Assembly: GCA_964236735.1 (NCBI GenBank)
Contig: CAXSFM010000020.1
Location: 1-64,000 of the forward strand
Reading direction: 5' to 3'
DNA length: 64,000 nt
From: JAIVJG01 sp964236735
Lineage (GTDB): Bacteria; Acidobacteriota; Blastocatellia; Pyrinomonadales; Pyrinomonadaceae
Part shown: positions 50,984 to 60,153 of the stretch, one piece after another
Numbering within the stretch: the first letter of the stretch is position 1
Layout of the letters: each line of letters starts with the position of its first letter
Notes under the pieces: generated by a model
The model's input: only the letters and a program-made list of their open reading frames with translations
Told to the model about the DNA's origin: nothing
Database searches by the model: none
Program-made: the position numbers and the translations under genes

Positions 50984-51513
50984 TCTTCAGCGAAACTAAA
51001 CTCCGTGGAGCGTTCGTCGTCGAGCCTGAGAAACGTGTGGACGAGCGCGGCTATTTCGCGTGTAGCTTTTCGCAGGAAGAGTTCGCAGAGCACGGACTAA
51101 ACTCGCGCATTGTGGAGTGCAACGTCTCTTTCAATCTCCGTCGAGACACATTGCGCGGGATGCACTATCAGGCCGCGCCGCACGGGCAGGCCAAGCTCGT
51201 GCGCTGCACGCGCGGCGCAATCTATGATGTGATTATTGATTTGCGTCCCGCTTCGCCGACCTTCAGACAATGGATCGGCATTGATCTGACGGCGGACAAC
51301 TCGCGACTTTTGTACGTCCCGGAAGATTTCGCGCACGGCTTTCAGACGCTGGCAGAGAACACGGAAGTCTTCTATCAAATGTCGGCCAGCTACGCGCCGG
51401 CAAGCGAGAGGGGCGTGCGCTGGGACGATCCCGCCTTCCACATCGAGTGGCCTCAAGCAGACGAGCGCATCATAGCCGTGAGAGATCGCCAGCACGCAGA
51501 CTTCATCGCATGA
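50980..51513 (+). CDS. RmlC-type sugar-nucleotide 3,5-epimerase
   Basis: This 177-residue cupin is related to RmlC/RfbC. It has the catalytic His in TLRGMHYQAAPHGQAKLVRC, the family strand TRGAIYDVIIDLRP, the Tyr in VFYQMS and the Asp in RGVRWDDPAFHIEWP. All family catalytic residues look present. In this position it likely epimerises the methylated 4-keto-6-deoxy CDP-sugar, rather than the dTDP substrate. A close paralogue is at 61468. Overlaps the next gene by ATGA. Confidence 0.88.
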   Translation: MIFSETKLRGAFVVEPEKRVDERGYFACSFSQEEFAEHGLNSRIVECNVSFNLRRDTLRGMHYQAAPHGQAKLVRCTRGAIYDVIIDLRPASPTFRQWIGIDLTADNSRLLYVPEDFAHGFQTLAENTEVFYQMSASYAPASERGVRWDDPAFHIEWPQADERIIAVRDRQHADFIA

Positions 51514-52451
51514 AAAAGGTTCTCCTGACGGGCGCGTCCGGCTTCATCGGGCGGCATTGTGTGCGGGCGCTGTCCGAGAAAGGCTATGCGGTACACACCG
51601 TCTCTTCGCGTCAAACCGATTCGGGCGAGGCGCGTGGAGCTGTCTGTCATCAGGCCGACTTGCTGGATCGCGCGCAGGCTTTTCGACTGATGGAGACCGT
51701 GCAGCCGACACACCTGCTGCATCTTGCCTGGTACGCCGTGCCCGGTAAGTATTGGACTTCGACGGAGAATTTTCGTTGGGTACAATCGAGCCTTGATCTT
51801 TTCCAGGCCTTCGCTCACAACGGAGGGCAGCGCATCGTGGCAGCCGGGACGTGCGCCGAATATGAATGGGGGCTGGACGCGCCTTGCAGCGAGAATGAAA
51901 CCCCGCTCAAACCCGCGACGCTCTACGGCGCTTGTAAGCACGCGCTGCGTATCATGCTCGAAGCCTACGCGGCGCAGGAGGGCTTGAGCGTCGCGTGGGG
52001 ACGTATCTTTTTTCTTTACGGGCCACGAGAGAATCCGGGCAGGTTCGTCGCCTCCGTGATTCGCTCGCTGCTCTTGAACGAAGCAGCGCGTTGCTCGCAT
52101 GGCCGACAGATGCGCGACCTGCTGCATGTCGCGGATGTGGCCGATGCGTTCGTCGCGCTGCTCGACACGAATGTGCGGGGTGCGGTTAACATCGCTTCGG
52201 GGCGACCCGTCACTCTGCGAGATGTCGCACATGAGATCGGCAGGAAATTGAACCGGCGCGAATTGATCGAACTGGGCGCGGTCGCGCCGCCGGCGAACGA
52301 GCCGCTCTCGCTTCTGGCCGACGTGAGACGTTTGAGCGAACAGGTTGGCTGGAAGCCGAGTCGCGATTTGTCTGACGGGCTTGATGAGACTATCGCATGG
52401 TGGCGACGGCATCTGGATTCATCTGCCAAAGCCTCAGACGATTTCGTCTGA
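51510..52451 (+). CDS. NAD(P)-dependent sugar reductase/epimerase, extended SDR
   Basis: The ATG at 51510 overlaps the preceding stop (ATGA); the frame to 51447 overlaps the epimerase and is not used. The 313-residue protein has the motif KKVLLTGASGFIGRHCVRAL, the active-site Tyr/Lys in TLYGACKHALRIM, and THLLHLAWYAVPGKYW, a sequence typical of deoxyhexose synthases of the CDP-abequose/paratose group. It would reduce C-4 of the epimerised, methylated CDP-sugar and so close that pathway. Confidence 0.82.
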   Translation: MKKVLLTGASGFIGRHCVRALSEKGYAVHTVSSRQTDSGEARGAVCHQADLLDRAQAFRLMETVQPTHLLHLAWYAVPGKYWTSTENFRWVQSSLDLFQAFAHNGGQRIVAAGTCAEYEWGLDAPCSENETPLKPATLYGACKHALRIMLEAYAAQEGLSVAWGRIFFLYGPRENPGRFVASVIRSLLLNEAARCSHGRQMRDLLHVADVADAFVALLDTNVRGAVNIASGRPVTLRDVAHEIGRKLNRRELIELGAVAPPANEPLSLLADVRRLSEQVGWKPSRDLSDGLDETIAWWRRHLDSSAKASDDFV

Positions 52452-52534
52452 AAGCGAGATGAGGCTTTCGATGGATTGGCGAGGCGTCGCGCGCCTCAGC
52501 GTGAAGGCGCGCGAGGCGTGGGAGATTATAATCT

Positions 52535-53422
52535 TTGACGACATTGAACCAAGACCGTCCTCTCGTCAGCATCGGCGTTCCCGTCTATAACGAGCAGGAG
52601 CATCTAGCGCAGGCGCTTGATTCGCTGCTCGCGCAGGACTATGAGAACATCGAGATCATCATCTCTGACAATGCCTCGACCGACGAGACCCAGCAGATTT
52701 GTCAGGCCTACGCCGCGAAGGACGCGCGTGTTCGCTATGAGCGGAACGAGGCCAACATCGGCGGGATACAGAACTTCAACCGTGTCTTCGATCTGTCGCG
52801 CGGCGAGTTCTTTATGTGGGCGGCGGGGCATGACATTCGCGAGCCGACGCAAGTCTCCGGTTGCATGAAAGTCCTCATGGAGGACGAGAATATCGTTCTC
52901 TGCTACTCGCGTGTAATTTCTGTTGACGAAGCGTGTCAGCCGATTCAGGAGATACATGAATATCTGGACACGCGAAATATCGAAGACTGGAAAGTCAGAA
53001 TCAACGTCGTACTTTGGGGACTCTACGGCGGTTTCCCGATTTACGGGGTCTTCAGGTCGCAGGCCTTAAAGCAAACGTCGGTCTATCTGGAGGTCGTCTC
53101 GCCTGACATGTCGCTGCTGATAGAGTTGGCGATAGTCGGGAGGTTCGCATACATTCCTGAGCCGGCGTTTCAACTTCGACACTTGCCGGATCACGGGGAC
53201 TGGGAAGCGTACTTTGCGAAACATTTTAAGGGAAAGTCGAGCGGTCGCCCGTCGCGGCTCTACTGGCGCATGATACGTCAACTTTCTCAAAGAGTCGCGG
53301 GCCACAGCCGAACCATTCCGGGTAAACTCTTCGGCGTCACATGTGTAATCACTGTCATGCTGATTAAGTTCCGCTGGATGCTGACCGGCCTGCGCTCGAT
53401 TAAACGAAATGCTTCGTCTTAA
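52535..53422 (+). CDS. family 2 glycosyltransferase
   Basis: This 295-residue GT-A enzyme has the start of family 2 (PLVSIGVPVYNEQEHLAQAL), IEIIISDNASTDETQQIC, the DxD-like acidic residue region FFMWAAGHDI, and ends in a short hydrophobic segment (GVTCVITVMLIKFRWMLTG). The start is TTG at 52535, with GGAG ten bases upstream. It probably adds one sugar to the polysaccharide repeat unit. Acceptor and donor are unknown. Confidence 0.85.
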   Translation: MTTLNQDRPLVSIGVPVYNEQEHLAQALDSLLAQDYENIEIIISDNASTDETQQICQAYAAKDARVRYERNEANIGGIQNFNRVFDLSRGEFFMWAAGHDIREPTQVSGCMKVLMEDENIVLCYSRVISVDEACQPIQEIHEYLDTRNIEDWKVRINVVLWGLYGGFPIYGVFRSQALKQTSVYLEVVSPDMSLLIELAIVGRFAYIPEPAFQLRHLPDHGDWEAYFAKHFKGKSSGRPSRLYWRMIRQLSQRVAGHSRTIPGKLFGVTCVITVMLIKFRWMLTGLRSIKRNASS

Positions 53423-53476
53423 GTTGCCGGTCGCCGATCTTGAGATGAAACAGGGAAGGGCGAGTTAAATATCAAG

Positions 53477-54670
53477 TTGCGAATTCTTTTTGTCGCCATG
53501 CCGGAGAGCGTGCATACCGCGCGCTGGATTAAGCAGCTTGCAGGGCAAGGTTGGGACGTGCATCTCTTCCCGATTAACGACGCCGCGCCGCACAAGGGTT
53601 TACAAGACATTACGTTCCACACCTTTGCCCGCGCGCGACGCAGCCCCGGCACGCATCCGAGCGTGCGACTCGACGGGCCTTATCCTCTGCGGCGGGGAAA
53701 TTATCTGGCTTCGATGGCGGCACAACGTTTCTTCCCGGAGCGCATGGCGAGATCAGCGCGGTTGGCTGCTATCGTCGAACGAATCAAGCCCGACCTCGTG
53801 CATTCGCTTGAAATGCAACATTGCGCCTACCTGACGCTCGAAGCGAAGAAGAGGTTAGAGGGCAAATTCCCGAAGTGGTTCGTCAGTTCGTGGGGAAATG
53901 ACGTTTACCTGTTCGGGCGTCTGGCCGAACATGCCCCGCAGGTCAAGGCCGTGCTGGCCGAATGCGACTACTTCACGGCGGACTGCAATCGCGATCTTGA
54001 ACTCGCGCGCGGTTACGGTTTCAAGGGTCAGGCTTTCCCGGCGCTGCCCGGTGCGGGCGGCTTTGACATCGAACTGGCGCGAAGCCTGCGGCCTCCGGGT
54101 CTGACCTCCGCGCGCCGCGTCATCGCACTGAAAGGCTATCAGCATAATTGCGGGCGGGCGCTCGATGGATTGCGCGCCGTCGAGTTGTGCGCCGACGTGT
54201 TGCGCGGTTATCGCATTGTGATTTACTTCCCCAATTCTGACGTGAGGATTGCCGCCGAGTTGATGTCACAGAGGACAGGTCTTGAGATCGAAATTTTTCC
54301 GAACGGCTCTTACGAAGACTCTCTGCGGCTGCACGCGCGCGCGCGCGTCTCAATCGGCGTCAGCATTAGCGACGGCCTCCCGCTCTCGACGATAGAGGCC
54401 GCGTTGATGGGTTCGTTTCCGGTGCAGACCGACACGAGTTGCGCGGGCGAGTGGCTGCGCGACGGAGTAGGCGCGCTGCTCGTCCCTGCGGACGACACGC
54501 AGGGGATAGCCGACGCGATTCGACGCGCTGTCACTGATGACGATCTGGTTGATCGCGCCGCCGAAATCAACTTTCGCTACATCGCCGAAAATCTCAACCT
54601 GAAGGATGTGCAATCGCAGGTCGTGGCGATGTATGAGACCATTCTGACCGGGAGTCAGCCGCAACGATGA
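53477..54670 (+). CDS. family 4-like glycosyltransferase
   Basis: A 397-residue GT-B enzyme. The first domain opens with RILFVAMPESVHTARWIKQL, and the donor-binding domain holds ARVSIGVSISDGLPLSTIEA, then EAALMGSFPVQTDTSCAGEW with the family Glu. The start is TTG at 53477; an ATG at 53498 is an alternative. The stop overlaps the next gene by four bases. It likely transfers a sugar in repeat-unit assembly. Confidence 0.82.
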   Translation: MRILFVAMPESVHTARWIKQLAGQGWDVHLFPINDAAPHKGLQDITFHTFARARRSPGTHPSVRLDGPYPLRRGNYLASMAAQRFFPERMARSARLAAIVERIKPDLVHSLEMQHCAYLTLEAKKRLEGKFPKWFVSSWGNDVYLFGRLAEHAPQVKAVLAECDYFTADCNRDLELARGYGFKGQAFPALPGAGGFDIELARSLRPPGLTSARRVIALKGYQHNCGRALDGLRAVELCADVLRGYRIVIYFPNSDVRIAAELMSQRTGLEIEIFPNGSYEDSLRLHARARVSIGVSISDGLPLSTIEAALMGSFPVQTDTSCAGEWLRDGVGALLVPADDTQGIADAIRRAVTDDDLVDRAAEINFRYIAENLNLKDVQSQVVAMYETILTGSQPQR

Positions 54671-55644
54671 GCAGCAAAGTTTCCACTCCGGCAGCATTAA
54701 GGCGTGTCGCGGTGCTCGGCGGCTGCGGGTTCATGGGCAGCCATCTCTGTCGCGCGCTCATCGCCGCAGGCCGCCCCGTGCGTATTTTTGATAAAGTTTA
54801 TGCAGAGCGTAAACTTATCAAGGACATCGCGGATAGAGTCGAGATAGTCGAGGGCGACATCTCGCGCCCGGAGGACGTGCTCGCCGCGCTCGAAGAGGTG
54901 GAGACGGTCGTCAATCTCGTCCATACGACCGTGCCCGGCTCTTCCATGAATGATCCGGCTTACGATGTGGAGAGCAACGTCGTCGCGTCGGTGCGCTGGC
55001 TCTCGCAACTCTCGCGGACGAAAGTTCGCCGGCTCATCTTCATCTCGTCGGGCGGCACGATCTACGGACTGCCGCAGAGCGATTTGATTGACGAGCGTCA
55101 CCCAACCGACCCGATCAGCTCATACGGCGTGACGAAGCTCGCCATCGAAAAATACATCGCGCTCTACTGCGCGTTAAGCGAGGTCGAGCACTTCATCCTG
55201 CGCCCGTCGAATGTTTACGGAGACGGGCAGCGGCTGCACATCGGGCAGGGCGTCATCGGCGTGCTGGCGGATCGCGCATTGCGCGGCGAGAGGTTGGAAG
55301 TCTGGGGTACAGGCGAGAGTTTGCGCGACTATCTTCACGTCGAAGATTTCGTCGCCGCCGTGTTGCTGCTCATTGATTACGTGGGGACGCAGCGAGTCTT
55401 CAACGTCGGCAGCGACAAGGGGCGCTCCGTCCTCGACATTCTGGCGATTTTGCGTAGGCTACTCGCACGCCTTCCCGAAGTCAGACACACGTCGGCGCGC
55501 GGTTTTGACGTGCCGGTCAACGTGCTCGACTCGTCTCTGCTGCGGAGGGAGACGGGCTGGGAGGCGCGCGTTGAATTAGAAGAGGGTGTAGCGCGGGTCG
55601 TTGATTGGCTGAAACGCGAGCAAGGGGAAAGGCCGGGCATTTAA
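54667..55644 (+). CDS. NAD-dependent sugar-nucleotide epimerase/dehydratase
   Basis: An extended SDR of 325 residues, close to GalE-type epimerases: VAVLGGCGFMGSHLCRALIA, TVVNLVHTTVPGSSMN, SSGGTIYG and YGVTKLAIEKYIALY with the catalytic Tyr and Lys, and LRPSNVYGDGQR. It may act on a UDP-sugar of this locus. Translationally coupled to the upstream glycosyltransferase by ATGA overlap. The precise substrate is not evident. Confidence 0.82.
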   Translation: MSSKVSTPAALRRVAVLGGCGFMGSHLCRALIAAGRPVRIFDKVYAERKLIKDIADRVEIVEGDISRPEDVLAALEEVETVVNLVHTTVPGSSMNDPAYDVESNVVASVRWLSQLSRTKVRRLIFISSGGTIYGLPQSDLIDERHPTDPISSYGVTKLAIEKYIALYCALSEVEHFILRPSNVYGDGQRLHIGQGVIGVLADRALRGERLEVWGTGESLRDYLHVEDFVAAVLLLIDYVGTQRVFNVGSDKGRSVLDILAILRRLLARLPEVRHTSARGFDVPVNVLDSSLLRRETGWEARVELEEGVARVVDWLKREQGERPGI

Positions 55645-55659
55645 GCCTTACACATTTGC

Positions 55660-56556
55660 ATGAAGAGAGTGCTGATTTTGGGCGGGTCGGGAATGTTGGG
55701 GCACAAGCTCTGGCAGACGCTCGCCCCGCGCTTTGATACTTACGTGACGTTCCGCCGCGACCCCGGCGCTTACGCGCGCTTCGCTCTCTTCGATGAAGCG
55801 AGGTCTTTGGGCGGCGTCTCCGCCGAGAACTTCCACAGCGTCGAGCGTGTCGCCGCATCGGTGCGCCCCGACGTGATCATCAACTGCATCGGGATCGTCA
55901 AGCAGGACGCCGCCGCCAAAGACCCACTCGCGAGCATCACCGTCAACGCGCTCTTTCCGCATCGTCTGGCGCAACTCGCGCGCGCGGCGGGTGCGCGTCT
56001 CGTACATCTCAGCACCGACTGCGTTTTCTCCGGGCGCGAAGGAAACTACGTGGAGACGAGCGCGCCGGACGCGGGCGACCTGTACGGCAGGACGAAGCTG
56101 CTCGGCGAGGTCGAGGGCGACAACTGCCTGACGGTGCGTACTTCGATGATCGGGCGCGAGTTGGAAGGCGCGCACGGTCTGCTCGAATGGTTTCTCAATC
56201 AGGACGGCAAGCGCGTGCGCGGCTTCAAGCGTGCCGTCTTCAGCGGCTTCACGACGCCCGCGCTTGCCGACACGCTCGCGCGCATCGTCGCCGAGCACGC
56301 GGAGTTAAGTGGTGTCTGGCACGTCGCCGCGAAGCCTATTAACAAGTTCGATCTGCTATCTTTGATTAAAGAAATCTACGGGTTGAGCGTCGAGATCGAG
56401 CCGGACGAGAGTTTCGTCTGCGACCGCAGTCTTGATGACACGCGCTTTCGAGAGGCGACCGGCTTCGACGCGCCGGCGTGGCCGGAGATGATCGAGCGAA
56501 TGCGCGACGACCCGACTCCATACGACGAATTTCGGAGGGTTCATGCTGACAGATAA
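55660..56556 (+). CDS. RmlD-like sugar-nucleotide reductase (FnlB/WbjC-like)
   Basis: This 298-residue SDR protein resembles RmlD: KRVLILGGSGMLGHKLWQTL, VIINCIGIVKQDAA, LSTDCVFSG, and LYGRTKLLGEVEGDN. Followed by an FnlA-like dehydratase and an FnlC-like 2-epimerase, it would be the reductase of UDP-N-acetyl-L-fucosamine (or a related sugar) synthesis. A C-terminal cupin, known in WbjC proteins, is absent, so the match is partial. Overlaps the next gene by 14 bases. Confidence 0.78.
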   Translation: MKRVLILGGSGMLGHKLWQTLAPRFDTYVTFRRDPGAYARFALFDEARSLGGVSAENFHSVERVAASVRPDVIINCIGIVKQDAAAKDPLASITVNALFPHRLAQLARAAGARLVHLSTDCVFSGREGNYVETSAPDAGDLYGRTKLLGEVEGDNCLTVRTSMIGRELEGAHGLLEWFLNQDGKRVRGFKRAVFSGFTTPALADTLARIVAEHAELSGVWHVAAKPINKFDLLSLIKEIYGLSVEIEPDESFVCDRSLDDTRFREATGFDAPAWPEMIERMRDDPTPYDEFRRVHADR

Positions 56557-57601
56557 ACGAATCGTAGTGACGGGCGGCACAGGCTCGCTCGGCAAGGTGC
56601 TGGTCAAGCGTCTGCTGACCGGCGAGATGGGCAAGCCGCGACAGATCATCGTCTTCTCGCGCGACGAGGCCAAGCAGCATTCGATGCGTCTGGCCTTCCA
56701 GCACATGCGGACGGCCACCGACGAAGTCATCTTTCACAACTTCGAGCGGCTGCTGCGCTTTCACATCGGCGACGTGCGCGACTTGCACAGCGTCTCGACC
56801 GCCCTGCGTGATGCCGATGTGGTCTTCAATGCGGCAGCCTTGAAGCAGGTTCCGTCGTGCGAATACTTTCCGTTCGAGGCCGTGCAGACCAACGTCGTCG
56901 GAGCCGAGAACATCATTCGCGCCATCCGCGAGCTACGGCTGCCAGTCGAGACGGTCGTCGGCGTCTCGACGGATAAAGCGTGCAAGCCGGTCAACGTGAT
57001 GGGCATGACGAAGGCCGTGCAGGAACGTCTCTTCGTGCGCGCCAACCTCGACAGCGAAGCGACGCGCTTCATCTGCGTGCGCTACGGCAACGTGCTGGCC
57101 TCGCGCGGCTCCGTCATTCCGCTCTTCCACGAGCAGATTCGGCGCGGCGGCCCCGTCACCATCACGACGACAGACATGACGCGCTTCCTGCTCAGTCTGG
57201 AGCAAGCCGTTGACACTATCTTCGCTGCCTTGCGCGGAGCCGAGCGCGGCGAGACGTACATTCCGCGCGTGCCTTCGGCGAAGGTCACGGACATCGTCGC
57301 CGCGCTCATCGGCGAACGCCAGATTGAAACCACCGTCACCGGCATTCGTCCGGGCGAGAAAGTCCACGAGATTCTCGTCTCCGAAGAAGAAGCGTATCGC
57401 ACCGTCGAGCGCGGCGACTATTACGCGATTCAGCCAATGCTGCCCGAACTGCTCTCGTCAGAGAAAACCGAGAATCCTTTGGGGCGCGAGTACAGTTCCG
57501 CCGACAACGTGATGAGTCTCGCAGAGGTAGGCGAACTTCTACAGCGACACAAGCTGATGGTCGGCGACCGCTTCGTCTATGAGGAAGATATGCTCGCATG
57601 A
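56543..57601 (+). CDS. UDP-GlcNAc 4,6-dehydratase/5-epimerase (CapD/FnlA type)
   Basis: This 352-residue CapD-type SDR starts with LTDKRIVVTGGTGSLGKVLV, includes FSRDEAKQHSMR, NAAALKQVPSCEYFPFEAVQ, VGVSTDKACKPVNVMGMTKA with the M-x-x-x-K variant of the active site seen in this subfamily, and VRYGNVLASRGSVIPLF. It makes the 4-keto-6-deoxy intermediate of UDP-FucNAc or UDP-QuiNAc synthesis. It shares a 14-base overlap with the upstream reductase and a four-base overlap with the next gene. Confidence 0.88.
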   Translation: MLTDKRIVVTGGTGSLGKVLVKRLLTGEMGKPRQIIVFSRDEAKQHSMRLAFQHMRTATDEVIFHNFERLLRFHIGDVRDLHSVSTALRDADVVFNAAALKQVPSCEYFPFEAVQTNVVGAENIIRAIRELRLPVETVVGVSTDKACKPVNVMGMTKAVQERLFVRANLDSEATRFICVRYGNVLASRGSVIPLFHEQIRRGGPVTITTTDMTRFLLSLEQAVDTIFAALRGAERGETYIPRVPSAKVTDIVAALIGERQIETTVTGIRPGEKVHEILVSEEEAYRTVERGDYYAIQPMLPELLSSEKTENPLGREYSSADNVMSLAEVGELLQRHKLMVGDRFVYEEDMLA

Positions 57602-58716
57602 AGATTATGACCGTCCTCGGCACGCGCCCCGAGATTATCCGCCTCAGTCGCGTCATCGAAAAACTCGACCGTCTCGCTGACAGCCACATCCTCGTCCACA
57701 CGGGGCAGAACTTCGACCCGTCGCTCTCCGATCTCTTTTTTGAAGAGTTGGGCGTGCGCCGCCCGGATCATTATCTCGGCGCGCGCGGCGAAACTTTCGG
57801 CGAGCAGATCGGGCACATCATCACAGCGAGCGAGCGCGTGCTGCGCGAAGAGCGTCCCGACCGCCTGCTCATCCTCGGCGACACGAACAGCGCGCTTTCG
57901 TCCGTCGTCGCCAAGCGGATGGGCATTCCCGTCTATCACATGGAGGCGGGCAATCGTTGCTATGACGACCGCGTGCCCGAAGAAGTCAACCGCCGCATCG
58001 TTGACCACAGCAGCGACATGCTCCTGCCCTACACCGAGCGCAGCCGCATGAATCTTCTGCGCGAAGGTTTCGAGGGGCGGCGCGTCTATGTCACAGGCAA
58101 TCCCATTCTCGAAGTCATCGAGCACTACGACGAAGCGATCAAACGCTCGACGAAGCTCGCGGAGTTGGGACTGGAAGCCGGCAAGTATTTTCTCGTGACG
58201 ATGCACCGCGCCGAGAATGTTGATGTCGAGGAACGCTTGCGCGCGCTCATCTCAACGCTGGAGCGTTTGCAGCGCGAGTACGATCTGCCCATCGTGTGCA
58301 GCACGCACCCGCGCACGCGCGCTCATATGGAGCGTTTCAAGATAGACCCGAAAGCGCACGAGCAGATACGCTTTCTCCCGCCCTTCGGCCTCTTCGATTT
58401 CATCGCGCTTGAGCGCAACGCATTTTGCGTGTTGAGCGATTCGGGGACGGTGCAGGAAGAGTGCTGCGTCTTCAAGGTGGCAAACGTCACGATCCGCGAC
58501 GTGACGGAGCGACCGGAGACGCTGGAGTGCGGCAGTAATATGTTGAGCGGAGCTGATCCCGAAAGCATTATGCGGTGCGTCCGCACGGTGCTCGACGGGC
58601 AACCCGCGTGGGCTGTGCCGCCCGAATATCTGGCGCGCAACGTGAGCCAGACCATCGCGAAGATTGTGCTCGGATACAACTTGTTGGCGGCTGGCGGCAG
58701 CGCGAACGGCGTTTAG
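57598..58716 (+). CDS. UDP-N-acetylglucosamine 2-epimerase family (FnlC/WbjD/WecB type)
   Basis: This 372-residue enzyme has the family opening MKIMTVLGTRPEIIRLSRVI and HTGQNFDPSLSDLFFEEL, then HMEAGNRCYDDRVPEEVNRR, VTMHRAENVD, and LSDSGTVQEECCVFKV. After an FnlA- and FnlB-like pair it would invert C-2 of the 6-deoxy sugar to finish UDP-FucNAc. The related WecB acts on UDP-GlcNAc itself, so the exact substrate stays open. ATGA overlap with the preceding gene. Confidence 0.88.
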   Translation: MKIMTVLGTRPEIIRLSRVIEKLDRLADSHILVHTGQNFDPSLSDLFFEELGVRRPDHYLGARGETFGEQIGHIITASERVLREERPDRLLILGDTNSALSSVVAKRMGIPVYHMEAGNRCYDDRVPEEVNRRIVDHSSDMLLPYTERSRMNLLREGFEGRRVYVTGNPILEVIEHYDEAIKRSTKLAELGLEAGKYFLVTMHRAENVDVEERLRALISTLERLQREYDLPIVCSTHPRTRAHMERFKIDPKAHEQIRFLPPFGLFDFIALERNAFCVLSDSGTVQEECCVFKVANVTIRDVTERPETLECGSNMLSGADPESIMRCVRTVLDGQPAWAVPPEYLARNVSQTIAKIVLGYNLLAAGGSANGV

Positions 58717-58934
58717 GATCAATGAAGCGCGCGGCTGCCGGCTGAAAAATCATTGGCGCGAAATCATCTCGGACGGGGAAGTGTTTGAAGAGAATGAGCG
58801 GCGCGCACAGTCTCGGAAATCGAAACTCTTAACTTAACTTGAAACGGTGGTCGCGAGACCGGCACGGTGTCCAAAACAATGCCGTGGGCCGTGACTCGGC
58901 TCAAGTCCTGCTCGTAGGACACGCCTTACCCAGC

Positions 58935-60149
58935 ATGAAGATTGCTCTTATATCTCACGTCCTGCCGCCATCATGGTCTGGACAGGCGATGGTCATCTAC
59001 CGGATGCTGCGCGATCTCGCCCCGGAGAGTTATTGTCTGATCTCGCGACACGCCGCTGGAATTAACGACGATCCCACACAATATCTACGCACGCTTCCAG
59101 GGCGTCGTTATCAAATCCCGCAAGAGTTTCAACTCCGGCGCGGGTTTCGTTACGGCGTGCAATGGATTAACCTGCCGCTCGCGATCCTTGCGCGCGCGCG
59201 CTACTTTGCCGGCGTCGTGCGGCGCGAGCAGTGCGATGCGGTGGTGGCCTGTACGGGCGACGTGTTGGATTTGCCAGCCGCCTGTCTGGCGAGTTGGCGC
59301 GTCGGCGTCCCCTTCTATGCATACATCTTCGATCACTACTCGAAGCGCGAATGGGCTGATCCGGTCGCTCGCGCGTGGGCGAAACGGCTTGAGCCGTGGC
59401 TGCTCAAGCGCGCGGCGAAAGTTATCACCCCGAATGAAATTCTCCGCGACGATTTGTTTAAGGATTACGGTGTTGAGGCGACCGTCATCCACAACTCTTG
59501 CGACATCGCCGCTTATGAATCGAGCCAACCTGAGCCTGCGGTTGAAAACAAAAACGGCGTCAGCATCGTCTATACCGGCGACGTTTATGAAGCGCACTTC
59601 GACGCTTTCGCGAATTTGCTGGAAGCCATCAAGAAGATCGGGCGCACGGACATCAAACTGCACCTCTACACAGCGCGTCCGGTGGAGTTTTTAGAGAACT
59701 ACGACATCCACGGGCCGGTCATACGTCACCCGCATCGCCAGCCGTCCGAGATGCCGGGCATCCAGCAGCAGGCGGACATTCTGTTCCTTCCGCTGGCGTT
59801 CAACTCGCCGTATCCCGATCTCGTGAAGACTTCGGCGACCACAAAGCTGGGCGAATATCTGGCGGCGCGGCGGCCTGTGCTGGTACATGCGCCGCCGGAC
59901 TCTTTCATCTCCTGGTATTTCCGAAAGTATCAGTGTGGACTGGTAGTTGACCGCAACGATCCGTCTGAATTGGCGCGCGCCATCGAACTGCTTCTCTCAG
60001 ATGCCACTCTGCGTGAGAATCTGAGCGCGCGTGGTTGGGAGAAGGCTCAGGAAGACTTCAGTATCACAAAAGCGCGTTCGCAGTTCACGGCGTTGCTTGG
60101 ATTGGACACGGCGCAAACAATGATGGAGATGAGCGCGAAGGCGGGATGA
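58935..60149 (+). CDS. family 4 glycosyltransferase
   Basis: The ATG at 58935 gives the family start MKIALISHVLPPSWSGQAMV; the frame to 58839 is unsupported. The 404-residue GT-B enzyme has VVACTGDVLDLPAACLASWR, the central ENKNGVSIVYTGDVYEAHFD, and KTSATTKLGEYLAARRPVLV. It lies after a 218-base gap that starts a new group of genes. Donor and acceptor unknown. Confidence 0.82.
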   Translation: MKIALISHVLPPSWSGQAMVIYRMLRDLAPESYCLISRHAAGINDDPTQYLRTLPGRRYQIPQEFQLRRGFRYGVQWINLPLAILARARYFAGVVRREQCDAVVACTGDVLDLPAACLASWRVGVPFYAYIFDHYSKREWADPVARAWAKRLEPWLLKRAAKVITPNEILRDDLFKDYGVEATVIHNSCDIAAYESSQPEPAVENKNGVSIVYTGDVYEAHFDAFANLLEAIKKIGRTDIKLHLYTARPVEFLENYDIHGPVIRHPHRQPSEMPGIQQQADILFLPLAFNSPYPDLVKTSATTKLGEYLAARRPVLVHAPPDSFISWYFRKYQCGLVVDRNDPSELARAIELLLSDATLRENLSARGWEKAQEDFSITKARSQFTALLGLDTAQTMMEMSAKAG

Positions 60150-60153
60150 TTTG

